Source: an uncultured Fibrobacter sp. (GTDB taxonomy: Bacteria > Fibrobacterota > Fibrobacteria > Fibrobacterales > Fibrobacteraceae). From it: 47,044 bases of DNA. Made by a program: the position numbers and the translations under genes. The stretch's first letter is position 1, and the number at the start of each line of letters is the position of its first letter. Under the pieces are notes generated by a model. It saw only the letters and a program-made list of their open reading frames with translations, was not told where the DNA came from and did no database searches. Below are positions 1 through 7,802 of this stretch, piece by piece. The stretch covers positions 1 through 47,044 of the forward strand of contig CAMUYW010000020.1 in assembly GCA_947165045.1 (NCBI GenBank). The letters run 5' to 3'.

Positions 1-500
1 TCGAAGTGCTCGAAGCTCACTTCTTGTTCCACATTCCGTATGACCAGATCAAGGTCGTGGTTCACCCGCAGTCCATGGTGCATTCGCTCGTGCAGTTTCG
101 CGATGGTTCTTTGATGGCTCAGCTCGGCGCTCCTGATATGCGCATTCCTATCCAGGTTGCGCTCACATGGCCGGAACGTCTCAAGCTCGAAACAAAGCGT
201 CTCGACTTGCCGACGCTTGCAAAGCTCACGTTCTTCGAGCCGGACTTCAACAAGTTCCGTTGCTTGGCTCTTGCATTTGATGCTGGCCGCCGTGGCGGTA
301 TCGTCCCTGCGATGATGAACGCCGCAAATGAAGTCCTCGTGGATCGCTTCCTCAAGGGTAACCTCAAGTTCACCGACATCCCGAAATATGTGGAAATGGT
401 GATGGACAAGGCTCCGAACGTGACCGGTCGCCTCTCGCTCGAACAAGTTCTCGAAGCCGACAAGGAAGCCCGCCTCATGACGGAAGGTTTTCTCAAGTAG
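1..500 (+). CDS. dxr: 1-deoxy-D-xylulose 5-phosphate reductoisomerase, C-terminal part
   Basis: Converts 1-deoxy-D-xylulose 5-phosphate to 2-C-methyl-D-erythritol 4-phosphate with NADPH, the committed step of the non-mevalonate isoprenoid pathway (cytoplasm). The gene enters from the left edge in frame 3, so only about 165 C-terminal residues are seen. Typical DXR stretches are visible: VVVHPQSMVHSLVQFRDGS (substrate loop region), QLGAPDMRIPIQVALTWPER and the helical end with NAANEVLVDRFL. The GTG at position 6 is an internal Val codon, not a start. The stop TAG at 498-500 is followed by a strong hairpin. Family identification is secure; nothing unusual is seen in the visible part. Confidence 0.95.
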   Translation, partial: EVLEAHFLFHIPYDQIKVVVHPQSMVHSLVQFRDGSLMAQLGAPDMRIPIQVALTWPERLKLETKRLDLPTLAKLTFFEPDFNKFRCLALAFDAGRRGGIVPAMMNAANEVLVDRFLKGNLKFTDIPKYVEMVMDKAPNVTGRLSLEQVLEADKEARLMTEGFLK

Positions 501-521
501 GTGAATTCTAATCAAAATATG

Positions 522-551
522 AAAACGCGGTCCGTTAAAGGACCGCGTTTT
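522..551. terminator. Bidirectional hairpin terminator after dxr
   Basis: A perfect 12-bp stem (522-533 with 540-551) with a 6-nt loop. The arms begin and end in four A/T pairs, so either strand yields a GC stem followed by Us. It lies between dxr (plus) and the convergent gene ending at 568 (minus) and can serve both. Confidence 0.85.
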
Positions 552-567
552 GGTTTGATGCGCGAGC

Positions 568-1005
568 TCAGTTCTCTCCGTTTCGTATTTCGGTTTGCTC
601 GCGATCCATTGTGTACGTCAGGTATTCTTCGAAGTTGCGATTGATTATTGTTTCTGCAACATCGTTTACATCGTCATAGAGGATTCCGGTTGCTGTTGGT
701 AAATCAGTCCATCCAGGCAGTTTGTATTCGCCCAAGATGATGTTGTTGTCTTTAGCTTCTGCGATGTATTCGACTTTAATTTTTTCGACCCAGCCCTGTC
801 CGCATTTCCCTTTAACGAGAACCTTTGTTTCTGCATTTTTGAGAATCTTGAGTTCGTCATTGAAACCTGCGGTGCAGACTGTTTCTCCATTATCTTTGGT
901 GAGTTCAATATCGCCCAATTTTGATTTTACGACATCTTTTGCTGCGAATGATGCTGTGACCATAAACGCGAGCATAAAAGCTGAAATGAATTTTACGGTT
1001 TTCAT
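568..1005 (-). CDS. Small secreted protein, tandem paralogue A (unknown function)
   Basis: A protein of about 145 residues with a signal peptide (MKTVKFISAFMLAFMVTASFA) and a mature part that starts AKDVVKSKLGDIEL. The start at 1005 is chosen because an AGGAGG Shine-Dalgarno stands 5 nt upstream; the longer reading to 1047 has no such site and would bury the signal peptide. The mature protein has two Cys (VCTAGFNDEL and KGKCGQGW), which could form a disulphide, and ends in YLTYTMDREQTEIRNGEN. It is clearly homologous over its full length to the next gene upstream (1178-1621). No known family was recognised; a small SH3-like or beta domain is possible from the alternating pattern, but this is a guess. 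Confidence 0.75.
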   Translation of the reverse strand: MKTVKFISAFMLAFMVTASFAAKDVVKSKLGDIELTKDNGETVCTAGFNDELKILKNAETKVLVKGKCGQGWVEKIKVEYIAEAKDNNIILGEYKLPGWTDLPTATGILYDDVNDVAETIINRNFEEYLTYTMDREQTEIRNGEN

Positions 1006-1128
1006 GATTGCCTCCTGTTTTATTTTGAGGTGAACAACTGTCCTCAATTGTAAAGTACAAAGTTACATTTCCGCAGAGTAATGCTTTTGTAGTTTAATTT
1101 GGAATAATTGTTTTTAGTTTATAAGAAA

Positions 1129-1148
1129 CGCTACCCGATGGGGTAGCG
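1129..1148 (-). terminator. Hairpin after paralogue B
   Basis: 8-bp perfect stem (1129-1136 with 1141-1148) and 4-nt loop between the two paralogues. Read on the minus strand it follows the stop of the gene at 1178 and is followed by TTTCTTAT, so it probably ends or attenuates that transcript. Confidence 0.6.
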
Positions 1149-1177
1149 CAAAGGTTAACAAGTAGTGTTGTAATTCG

Positions 1178-1621
1178 TTAGTTTTCTCCGTTACGCATTT
1201 CCATTTTCTCACGATCCATTGTGTAAGTCAAGTATTCCTTGAAATCGCGGTCGATATTTACGCCGTCGAAATCAATGTCATTGCCTTCCAAAACGAATAC
1301 TGCACTTGGGTTGTCAATCCAGCCGACAAGAATTTGTTCATCTAATTGAATGGATTTATCACCGGGTCCTTTTGCGATATATTCGACTTTGGATTTATCA
1401 ACCCAGCCTTGTCCGCATTGGCCCTTGACTAAAACCTTTGTATCAGATTCCTTGAGAATTGTTAATTCGTCGTTAAAACCAGCTGTACAGACCATTGTAC
1501 CGCCATCTTTGGCAGATGAGAGTTCAATGTCGCCCAGTTTCGATTTAACGTTTCTTGCCGCAAATGATGTGCTAACCGTAAGAGCGAGGGCTATAAATAG
1601 AGCACATTTAATGCGTTTCAT
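1178..1621 (-). CDS. Small secreted protein, tandem paralogue B (unknown function)
   Basis: About 147 residues, signal peptide MKRIKCALFIALALTVSTSFA, then ARNVKSKLGDIELSS. The start at 1621 has AGGAGGTAATC directly before the ATG; the longer open frame to 1711 is not needed. It shares with the downstream gene the blocks KLGDIEL, VCTAGFNDEL, TKVLVKG.CGQGWV.K.KVEYIA, GW.D.P.A and the closing YLTYTMDRE....RNGEN. So the pair arose by a local duplication. The two Cys are conserved. Function unknown; secretion to periplasm or beyond is inferred from the signal peptide only. Confidence 0.75.
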   Translation of the reverse strand: MKRIKCALFIALALTVSTSFAARNVKSKLGDIELSSAKDGGTMVCTAGFNDELTILKESDTKVLVKGQCGQGWVDKSKVEYIAKGPGDKSIQLDEQILVGWIDNPSAVFVLEGNDIDFDGVNIDRDFKEYLTYTMDREKMEMRNGEN

Positions 1622-1726
1622 GATTACCTCCTTGTTGTTGAGACGATTATTCGCCCCCAGCACGTAAACTACAAAGTGGAGGTATTTCGGAGTAGTTGAG
1701 GGGTATTCCAAGTTGGAATATGTAGT

Positions 1727-2251
1727 TTATTCGCAAATGATTTTGAGCATGGCCTTGCAACCTTCGTTGACATCGCGCCATGTTGCTTCGAAATCGCCGG
1801 TGTACCAAGGGTCCGCAACATCGCGACTTTTGCCTGCCCAATCCATCAAAAGTGAAACTTTGTGTGATGTGTGATTGCTTGTGTTGAACGGCGTGTTTGT
1901 TTCATGTTCGTAAATATCGCGGGGCAAAATCCAGCGGAGATTGCGCAGATTATTTTGGTCCATGAGCACGATGTAATCGTAATAATTGTAGTCGGCGACT
2001 GTCATTTGACGTGCTGTTTTTCCGCTACAGTCGATTCCGTGGCTTGCAAGCATTCTCCTTGCTGGCGGGTAGACCGGGTTACCGATTTCTTCGGTGCTTG
2101 TGGCGGCCGATGCAATTTCGAAATCGGCTGCGGTTAGTGAAGTTTTTGATGGAATGACAGCCTGCAAATCTTGTACCAATTTTTTCATGACGAATTCTGC
2201 CATGGGGCTGCGGCAAATGTTCCCGTGGCATACAAATAGAATTTTAATCAT
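1727..2251 (-). CDS. Low molecular weight protein-tyrosine phosphatase
   Basis: A cytoplasmic phosphatase that acts on phosphotyrosine proteins by a Cys-phosphate intermediate. The signature CX5R loop is at the N terminus (VCHGNICRSP; Cys8 nucleophile, Arg14). The general-acid Asp lies in the late motif VADPWYTGDF. Length (174 residues) fits the family (150-180). The ATG overlaps the stop of the OhrR-type gene by 4 nt (ATGA), so the two are translationally coupled and lie in one operon with the thiol peroxidase. In other bacteria such enzymes often serve exopolysaccharide tyrosine kinases, but no kinase is seen here; arsenate reductases share the fold, yet the DPWY motif favours the phosphatase. 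Confidence 0.9.
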   Translation of the reverse strand: MIKILFVCHGNICRSPMAEFVMKKLVQDLQAVIPSKTSLTAADFEIASAATSTEEIGNPVYPPARRMLASHGIDCSGKTARQMTVADYNYYDYIVLMDQNNLRNLRWILPRDIYEHETNTPFNTSNHTSHKVSLLMDWAGKSRDVADPWYTGDFEATWRDVNEGCKAMLKIICE

Positions 2252-2685
2252 GCGATGTCCTTGAAGCCTTCCAGTATTTTGTAGAGTGTGCTGTATAGCT
2301 GTTTAGCTTCGTCTGGCGACAAATTTATACAACTTGCCATGGACTTGGGAATGCTTGCTGCTTTGCGTTGTAGCTTTTCTCCATCATCGGTGAGGCTTAC
2401 AGAAAGACAACGTTCATCGGCTTCTTCGCGAGAACGTTTGATGTAGCCTTTGCTTTCTAGCTTTTTCAGGAGCGGGGTGAGGGTTCCCGAATCGAGGAAA
2501 AGTTTTTTTCCAAGCTCTGTCACGTTGCATTTTTTTTCTTTCCACAGCACGAGCATCACGATGTACTGGGTATAGGTGAGCTCGAGCGGTTCCAGGAATG
2601 GCGCGTAGCGTCGCGTGATTTCCTTGGAAACCGCATAGAGCGGAAAGCACAACTGGTTTTCGAGTTTAAGCTGTGGGCAAATCAT
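2248..2685 (-). CDS. ohrR: MarR-family organic hydroperoxide regulator (OhrR-like)
   Basis: Winged-helix repressor, 145 residues. The N terminus (KLENQLCFPLYAVSKEITR) matches the OhrR class of MarR proteins, where the Cys at about residue 15 senses organic hydroperoxide; here it is Cys13. Tyr residues at 38 and 41 (LTYTQYIVML) match those that contact the sensing Cys. The recognition helix region is DSGTLTPLLKKLESKGYI, and the wing holds RSREEADERCLSV. Cys119 (SMASCIN) could be a resolving Cys as in 2-Cys OhrR. The start at 2685 is preferred over 2715 because AGGAT stands upstream and it leaves the thiol peroxidase stop free (7 nt apart). It probably represses its own operon through the dyad at 3266-3296. 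Confidence 0.88.
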   Translation of the reverse strand: MICPQLKLENQLCFPLYAVSKEITRRYAPFLEPLELTYTQYIVMLVLWKEKKCNVTELGKKLFLDSGTLTPLLKKLESKGYIKRSREEADERCLSVSLTDDGEKLQRKAASIPKSMASCINLSPDEAKQLYSTLYKILEGFKDIA

Positions 2686-2693
2686 GAAACATC

Positions 2694-3236
2694 CTAAAGC
2701 AGTTTTTCGACGCAAGCGCGGACGTCTTCCATTTTGGCGGTCGGCTCAAAGCGGGCGACGACGTTCCCTTCGCGATCGACAACGAATTTAGTAAAGTTCC
2801 ACTTGATGTCGGGATTGTTTTTGTAATCCTTGTCGATGCTCTTGAGGAGCAATGTCATCGCGGCAGCCTTGACTCCAAAGCCAAAACCTTCGAACCCTTT
2901 CTGCGATTTTAAGTAGGTGTAGAGCGGGAGTTCGTTTGGTCCGTTCACGTCGGATTTTTTCATCTGCGGGAATTCTGTGCCGTAGTGGAGCGTGCAGAAT
3001 TCGTGGATTTCGTCGTCGGTTCCCGGGGTTTGGCCCTTGAACTGGTTGCAAGGAATGTCGATAACTTCGAAACCTTTGTCGTGAAAATCGGAGTACATTT
3101 GCTCAATCGGCTTGTAATGCGGTGTGAATCCGCAGCCTGTAGCTGTGTTCACGATGAGCATCACTTTGCCTTTGAAATTGGCGAGAGGGACTTCGTTTCC
3201 TTTTCCGTCGGTCAGCGTAAAATCGTAGATGTTCAT
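2694..3236 (-). CDS. Glutathione peroxidase family thiol peroxidase
   Basis: Reduces hydrogen peroxide and organic hydroperoxides, most likely with thioredoxin as reductant as in most bacterial members. 180 residues. The peroxidatic Cys35 sits in NTATGCGFTPHY; the other catalytic residues are visible as Gln65 (PCNQF), Trp146 and Asn147 (KWNFTKF). Cys81 in HEFCTLHYGTEFP is at the place of the resolving Cys of the thioredoxin-dependent type. No selenocysteine codon is present. It is the first gene of a minus-strand operon with the OhrR-like regulator and the tyrosine phosphatase, and the operator-like dyad lies 30-60 nt upstream of its ATG. The pairing with OhrR suggests that organic peroxides are the true stress, although OhrR usually controls Ohr rather than a Gpx. 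Confidence 0.92.
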   Translation of the reverse strand: MNIYDFTLTDGKGNEVPLANFKGKVMLIVNTATGCGFTPHYKPIEQMYSDFHDKGFEVIDIPCNQFKGQTPGTDDEIHEFCTLHYGTEFPQMKKSDVNGPNELPLYTYLKSQKGFEGFGFGVKAAAMTLLLKSIDKDYKNNPDIKWNFTKFVVDREGNVVARFEPTAKMEDVRACVEKLL

Positions 3237-3265
3237 TTTGATTCTCCATATTTAAAGTTTTATTT

Positions 3266-3296
3266 AATTGTATGCAATTTAATTATATACAATTAT
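3266..3296 (-). promoter_or_regulatory. Probable OhrR operator (31-bp dyad)
   Basis: Two 15-nt arms (3266-3280 and 3282-3296) around a single central T, with 13 of 15 positions complementary. Each arm holds AATTGTAT or ATACAATT, close to the TACAATT/AATTGTA half sites known for Bacillus OhrR operators. It lies 30 nt before the thiol peroxidase ATG, where it would overlap the promoter. Confidence 0.65.
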
Positions 3297-3378
3297 TTCG
3301 AAAAAGTCAAGGGTTTTACCGAAAAAAGTGTTGTGACCCTCGTTGTTAATTCGTTTTCTAGACCCTCGTTGCGCCTTC

Positions 3379-3434
3379 GTCATCCTGAACTTCGGCCTCT
3401 TCGTCATCCTGAACCCCGAAGGGGTGAAGGATCC
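3379..3434. repeat. Dispersed GTCATCC...GGATCC element, double copy
   Basis: Two GTCATCCTGAAC starts (3379 and 3403) run into a small hairpin (ACCCC GAA GGGGT) and end in AAGGATCC. The same family recurs at 3923-3952, 8540-8567, 12266-12344, 14955-15011, 20383-20490 and 28688-28716. It fills the gap between the divergent thiol peroxidase and Nudix genes. Confidence 0.6.
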
Positions 3435-3463
3435 TGTCACAATATATTTCTACATTTTAGCCC

Positions 3464-3844
3464 ATGAAAACGATAGAAGTTGTCGCGGGCGTCATTAAGG
3501 ACGGCGACCGCATTTTTGCAACGCAGCGCGGGTATGGCGACCAGAAAGGCGGCTGGGAGTTCCCGGGTGGAAAAATGGAACCGGGCGAAACGCCGGAACA
3601 GGCTCTTGTTCGCGAATTGAAAGAAGAACTCGATATCGAAGTGAATGTGGGCGAAAAAATTTGCATTGTGGAATACGACTATCCGAAATTCCATTTGACG
3701 ATGCATTGCTTTTTCTGCAAACTTGTGGCTGGGTGTAAGCCGACGCTTTTGGAACATGAGGCTTCTATGTGGCTTGAACGCGGAAATCTCAATTCTGTGA
3801 ATTGGCTCCCCGCCGATGTTGAAGTGGTGAAATACCTCATGTAA
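3464..3844 (+). CDS. MutT-like Nudix hydrolase
   Basis: Cleaves nucleoside diphosphate linked to X; the nearest known members (MutT) hydrolyse 8-oxo-dGTP and so prevent A:T to C:G transversions. 126 residues, one domain. The Nudix box GX5EX7REUXEEXGU is complete at about residues 36-58 (GGKMEPGETPEQALVRELKEELDI), with Asp instead of the usual Gly near the end. The preceding GGWEFPGG is the classical MutT entry. No convincing Shine-Dalgarno is seen; the ATG at 3464 is chosen because MKTIEVVAGVI is the usual MutT N terminus. It is transcribed alone, divergent from the peroxidase operon. The position beside an oxidative-stress operon agrees with nucleotide-pool cleaning, but many Nudix substrates are possible. 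Confidence 0.88.
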   Translation: MKTIEVVAGVIKDGDRIFATQRGYGDQKGGWEFPGGKMEPGETPEQALVRELKEELDIEVNVGEKICIVEYDYPKFHLTMHCFFCKLVAGCKPTLLEHEASMWLERGNLNSVNWLPADVEVVKYLM

Positions 3845-3850
3845 AAGAAG

Positions 3851-3952
3851 ACCCCGGCACGGTGGCCGGGGTGACAATGTGAAATGCGGGGATGACAAGT
3901 TAATGTTATGTAAAAATTGACTGGATCCTTCACGATTCGTGTTCAGGATGAC
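3851..3952. repeat. Two inverted dispersed palindromic elements after the Nudix gene
   Basis: 3851-3872 is an 8-bp stem (ACCCCGGC with GCCGGGGT) followed by GACA, an inverted copy of the element at 12320-12344. 3923-3952 runs from GGATCC to GATGAC, an inverted copy of the 3379-3434 type. Together they separate the convergent Nudix and FISUMP genes; the first stem may also act as a terminator. Confidence 0.55.
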
Positions 3953-3963
3953 GGTTGCGAGTA

Positions 3964-4719
3964 TTATGCGTTCTTGACGCAGCGAATCGAGATAGCATCG
4001 GATCTGTAAATTCCTTCGATGTCCACAGAATTGTTGGTAACGCACATGCGGAATGCGTTTGCCTTGCCGTATTCGTCCTTGCTCCAGAAGCGGGCGCGTC
4101 TACCGAAGTGGCAGAAGTTGCCATTGTCGAAGCGGTAACCTGCAGGCAGTGCGAAGAATCCGAAGGAATCCTTGCCCGGCTTTTGCCAAGTGCATTTGCT
4201 GCGTAGTTCGCTGCCATCAGACTTTGCTTCCAAATGGCTCAGGAGTTGTTCCCATTCCTTGCTGCTCGGAATGTGCCAGCCTTCTGGAGCGATTCCTTGG
4301 TAATTCTTGTCCTTTATCTTGTTGTACATTTCAATATCTTTTGCCGGAGATTGAACGGTGTATTCTTCGGGAATGTCTAGGGCTTGGGTCCATGTGTAGA
4401 GACGGCCAAATTTTTTCACGTTCGCTTCATCGTTATCGGGGGCGTAGCTACCTTCGACTTTGAAACGCAAGTTCTCGGCCATCCAGATTTGGTCTCCGAT
4501 TTTGATGGTACGGTATTTTTCTCCATCACGTGCATCTGTGAAAGTGTCGTATTTGAACTTGTTTTCATTTTCCGTTACGCAGTCTTCGTATGACGTATTA
4601 TTCTGCGCTTCGGGCGCTTCGGTCTGGCTTGCCTTGCTGACTCTTTTCCCGAGGCAGAATGCCGCAACGATGACAATAGCGAGTACAATTATGTTGAATA
4701 CAATGAATGAAGTATGCAT
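3964..4719 (-). CDS. Membrane-anchored FISUMP-domain protein
   Basis: 251 residues. An N-terminal hydrophobic segment (about residues 5-23, VFNIIVLAIVIVAAFCLG) is followed by a short polar linker and one Fibrobacter succinogenes major paralogous domain (about residues 57-250). The hallmarks are RDGEKYRTIKIGDQIWMAENL, FGRLYTWTQALD, GIAPEGWHIPSSKEWEQLL, FGFFALPAGYR and the closing ISIRCVKN. Unlike the other FISUMP genes in this window it lacks a lipobox followed by a poly-Ser linker, so the hydrophobic segment may act as a membrane anchor or an uncleaved signal. The start at 4719 has CGGAGG 6 nt upstream. The biochemical role of the domain is not known; carbohydrate or surface adhesion has been guessed. 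It follows the SLC13 gene on the same strand. Confidence 0.88.
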   Translation of the reverse strand: MHTSFIVFNIIVLAIVIVAAFCLGKRVSKASQTEAPEAQNNTSYEDCVTENENKFKYDTFTDARDGEKYRTIKIGDQIWMAENLRFKVEGSYAPDNDEANVKKFGRLYTWTQALDIPEEYTVQSPAKDIEMYNKIKDKNYQGIAPEGWHIPSSKEWEQLLSHLEAKSDGSELRSKCTWQKPGKDSFGFFALPAGYRFDNGNFCHFGRRARFWSKDEYGKANAFRMCVTNNSVDIEGIYRSDAISIRCVKNA

Positions 4720-4784
4720 ATTGACCTCCGTATGTTTAAATGTATAATCATTTTTTATAAATCTGATAAGTTTAACTTATATTA

Positions 4785-6338
4785 TTAAAATGGAAAAATC
4801 AAAGTGGTTATGAATATATTTGCGGCCAGTATGATAAAATTCATGGGTAGGCCGATTTTGACAAAATCTGTAAAATGATAGCCGCCTGGGCCATAAACGA
4901 GCATGTGCGTGGGGGATCCAATCGGGGTGGCAAAACTGCTGCTGACTGCAATCATGAGCGCAATGCAGAATGTGAGCGGGTTCACGCCGAGAGCTGTTGC
5001 TGTGCTTATTGCGATAGGGCAGAATAGTGCCGCCGCTGCGGTGTTGCTGATGAATTCAGTGATGAATGTTGCTACAACACACATGGCGGTAAGCGTTATG
5101 TAGGGATTGCTACCGCAAATGCTTAAAAGTTTGTTGGCAATCATCTGAGCGACACCGGTTGATTCGAGGGCTTTTCCGAGGCAGATGCTGCCTGCGAAAA
5201 CAGCGAGAATTTCCCAGTTGATGGAATTCATCGCTTGCGTGCTGGTACAGCAACGGAAAATAATCATGGCTGCGGCAGCGAGCAAGCAACTCGAAAGCAA
5301 GGGAATGATGTTAAATGCCGAGAGCAAAACCATGGCAATCATGATGGCTGCTGATATGGCGGTTTTCTTCCCGAATTTTTTGCCGACCGTAGCGTTTTCG
5401 ATAATGCCTTCGAGGTGCTCGTTCTTTAAATGAAGGTTATTGCAAATCCACTGAAGTTGCGCGGGCTTGCCCGAAACGATGATGTGGTCCGCGCCCATGA
5501 TTATAGAATTTGGAGTGGCGACTTCGACTTCGTTATCGAAACGGCGGATGGCGAGTATTGATTTCTTGTCTTTTTCGAATCCGCGCGGGTTATTGTCGTA
5601 GATTTCTTGCAAGGTCATGCCGATAAAATTGTGCTTGGACGGTACACAAAGTTCAAGAGTTAATTCATCGTCTTCGACTTTGCTTAAAGGAGATTCTCGT
5701 TCGGGTAAAATTTTCTGCAAAGCAATAACAGATAAGACGCCTACGGCAAGGCAGAAAAGCCCGCAAAGCGTTGTCGAAAAAATGCCGAGCTGGATTCCGG
5801 TTGCATCGTGATAAAGCCCGGATATAATGATATTAGGCGGTGTTCCGATCAAAGTGCAGACGCCGCCCATGCCAGAGGCGTAACTGAGCGGTATTAAAAG
5901 TTTAGAAGGCGAAATACCGAGTTTCTTAGACCAAATTTTTACGATGTTGATGAAAAGTGCTACAATCGTGGTGTTGGTGAGTAGCGAGCTCAAAATAGCT
6001 ACGGGGAGCATGAGCCTAGCAATAGCCCCTGTCAATGTCTTGGGGGCGCCCATCAGGTATTTAGATATCCAGTTTAAAACGCCTGTGTGGTTCAGGCCTG
6101 CGATGACTGCAAAAAGTGCGGCAATGACAAGGACCGAAGACGAACTGAATCCGCCAAAAGCTCCTTTGATGTCGACAACCCCGCTTACGAATAAGGCGGA
6201 CATGGCTGCCCAAAAGATGACATCAGTACGTAAGTTCGAAAAAATCATTGCGGCAAATAGCGCAATGATGACGGCGATGGTAAACCACGCATTCCCCGAA
6301 AGACCGAACCACTCGAATGCAAGTAATCCTTGTAACAT
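4785..6338 (-). CDS. SLC13/DASS-type anion carrier with a TrkA-C domain
   Basis: A 517-residue inner-membrane protein with about 11 hydrophobic segments. It has the family halves with LIGTPPNIIISG (about residue 163) and SSFATPIGSPTHMLVYGPGGY (about 465), the repeated SNT motifs (LLTNTTIV and FISNTAAAALF) and a cytoplasmic TrkA-C/RCK_C domain at about 220-305 (ELCVPSKHNFIGMTLQEI to DHIIVSGKPAQL). This is the YfbS/SLC13 permease layout, where known relatives carry sulphate, dicarboxylates or other anions, often with sodium. Such proteins usually hold two TrkA-C domains; only one is seen. It lies 101 nt after peptidase T on the same strand. Substrate is unknown. Confidence 0.87.
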   Translation of the reverse strand: MLQGLLAFEWFGLSGNAWFTIAVIIALFAAMIFSNLRTDVIFWAAMSALFVSGVVDIKGAFGGFSSSSVLVIAALFAVIAGLNHTGVLNWISKYLMGAPKTLTGAIARLMLPVAILSSLLTNTTIVALFINIVKIWSKKLGISPSKLLIPLSYASGMGGVCTLIGTPPNIIISGLYHDATGIQLGIFSTTLCGLFCLAVGVLSVIALQKILPERESPLSKVEDDELTLELCVPSKHNFIGMTLQEIYDNNPRGFEKDKKSILAIRRFDNEVEVATPNSIIMGADHIIVSGKPAQLQWICNNLHLKNEHLEGIIENATVGKKFGKKTAISAAIMIAMVLLSAFNIIPLLSSCLLAAAAMIIFRCCTSTQAMNSINWEILAVFAGSICLGKALESTGVAQMIANKLLSICGSNPYITLTAMCVVATFITEFISNTAAAALFCPIAISTATALGVNPLTFCIALMIAVSSSFATPIGSPTHMLVYGPGGYHFTDFVKIGLPMNFIILAANIFITTLIFPF

Positions 6339-6439
6339 ATTTTCCCTTCTTAGAGAAAAATGTACAATAAAAATGGTAAAATGGCGCGGGCTATTTTATT
6401 TCAACTTGGAATGAGCGTAAAAAAGCCGGTAGATGGCGT

Positions 6440-7687
6440 TTATCCTCTAGTTTCGGCGATTTTTTTGATGATTTTGACGACGATTTGCATGCCTTCGACG
6501 GTTACATGCTCGAAAGGCCCATGGTAACCATAACCGCCTGTGCCGAGGTTCGGGCAGGGGAGGCCCATAAAGCTGAGTTTCGCGCCGTCGGTGCCGCCGC
6601 GGACGGGGTCGCTCACGGCGGTAATGCCTTCGGATTCGATTGCAATGCGGGCGCGATCAAGCACTTCGGGCGTTTTTTCGATGATTTGGAGCATGTTGCT
6701 GTAGGAATGCTTCAGCTCGAGCTCGACTGAACCTTCGCCGAATTTTTCGTTAAATTGATTGGCGATTTCACGCAAGTATTCTTGGCGTTCCTCGAATTTG
6801 GTTTGGTCGTGATCGCGGACGATGTAGCTGAGCGTAGCTTCCGTTACATCGCCTTGCATGTCGGTCAGGTGGTAGAATCCTTCGCGACCTTCGGTGGTGG
6901 CGGGCGTTTCGTTTGCGGGAAGCGCCATTGCAATTTCTGCAGCCATGAGGCTTGCGTTTTTCATGATGCCCTTGGCTTCGCCGGGGTGCACTCCTTTGCC
7001 GTGGATCTTGAATGTGGCGCTTGCGGCGTTGAAATTTTCGTAAGCGATTTCGCCTTCGTAGCCTCCGTCGACGGTGTATGCGTATTTTGCTTTGAAATAG
7101 CTTAAGTCTAAGCGGTCGGCGCCGCGTCCGATTTCTTCGTCAGGCGTGAAGCAAACCCAAATGTCTCCATGCCCTGAAAGATTTTCGTAGCCGCGACTTT
7201 CTGCGTGACGGTCGGTTTCGATGAGTTCTTCCATGGCGGTCACGATTTCGGCGATGCCCGCTTTGTCGTCGGCGCCAAGAAGCGTTGTGCCGTCGGTTGT
7301 GATGAGCGTGCGGCCTTTGAGCCATTTGAGTGTGGGGAAATCATCGACTTTTAAAGTGGTGCCTGAGCCTTTGAGCAAAACATCGCCACCATCATAGTCC
7401 TCAATAATTTGCGGTTTCGGATTCACTCCCGAAAAGTCCGGTGAGGTGTCCATGTGACTGATGAAACCGATGGGTATGTCGTTTTCGCGACCTTCGGTGG
7501 CAGGCAGGAGTCCATAAACGTAGCCGTATTCATCCATTTTTACTTGTGAAAGGCCTATGCTTTCAAGTTCCTCGACTAGAAATTTGGCAAGTTCCAGTTG
7601 CTGTTTTGTGCTTGGACAGCTTTCGCTGGATTCGTCGGAGGTAGTGGTGAAACTGACGTATTTTAAGAATCGTTCTTGAACTTTCAT
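6440..7687 (-). CDS. pepT: Peptidase T (tripeptide aminopeptidase)
   Basis: Cytoplasmic di-zinc M20B peptidase that removes the N-terminal residue of tripeptides. 415 residues, the usual length. Metal and catalytic residues are visible: His78 and Asp80 (SHMDTSPD), Asp140 (LLGADDKAG), Glu184/Glu185 (TPDEEIGRGAD), Asp207 (TVDGG) and His389 (GYGYHGPFEH). The dimerisation domain lies at about 215-325. The ATG is preceded by CAGGTCAATT, a modest Shine-Dalgarno. The gene is divergent from a nitroreductase, with a 115-nt control region holding an inverted repeat. The next gene on the strand is an anion carrier, possibly co-transcribed. Assignment is firm. Confidence 0.95.
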   Translation of the reverse strand: MKVQERFLKYVSFTTTSDESSESCPSTKQQLELAKFLVEELESIGLSQVKMDEYGYVYGLLPATEGRENDIPIGFISHMDTSPDFSGVNPKPQIIEDYDGGDVLLKGSGTTLKVDDFPTLKWLKGRTLITTDGTTLLGADDKAGIAEIVTAMEELIETDRHAESRGYENLSGHGDIWVCFTPDEEIGRGADRLDLSYFKAKYAYTVDGGYEGEIAYENFNAASATFKIHGKGVHPGEAKGIMKNASLMAAEIAMALPANETPATTEGREGFYHLTDMQGDVTEATLSYIVRDHDQTKFEERQEYLREIANQFNEKFGEGSVELELKHSYSNMLQIIEKTPEVLDRARIAIESEGITAVSDPVRGGTDGAKLSFMGLPCPNLGTGGYGYHGPFEHVTVEGMQIVVKIIKKIAETRG

Positions 7688-7712
7688 AATTGACCTGCCC
7701 CCAAAAAATAAT

Positions 7713-7732
7713 AATCAATAAAATAATTGATT
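7713..7732. promoter_or_regulatory. Inverted repeat between pepT and the nitroreductase gene
   Basis: AATCAAT (7713-7719) and ATTGATT (7726-7732) are perfect 7-nt arms with a 6-nt spacer in the AT-rich region between two divergent genes. An operator is possible; AT-rich chance dyads are also common, so this stays weak. Confidence 0.35.
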
Positions 7733-7802
7733 CACTTTGTTCATATATAATTTATCTTTTTTTAAGGCTGTGGACATTGGGGTGCTGTAAAAAGGAGAAA
7801 AA

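Noticed and set aside
2248..2251. Frameshift between the OhrR-like and phosphatase genes
   Set aside because: The overlap is a normal ATGA coupling; both proteins are complete.
4766..4780. ATAAGT/ACTTAT dyad as terminator after the SLC13 gene
   Set aside because: Stem is only AT-rich 6 bp and lacks a U tract; could be chance in an AT-rich gap.
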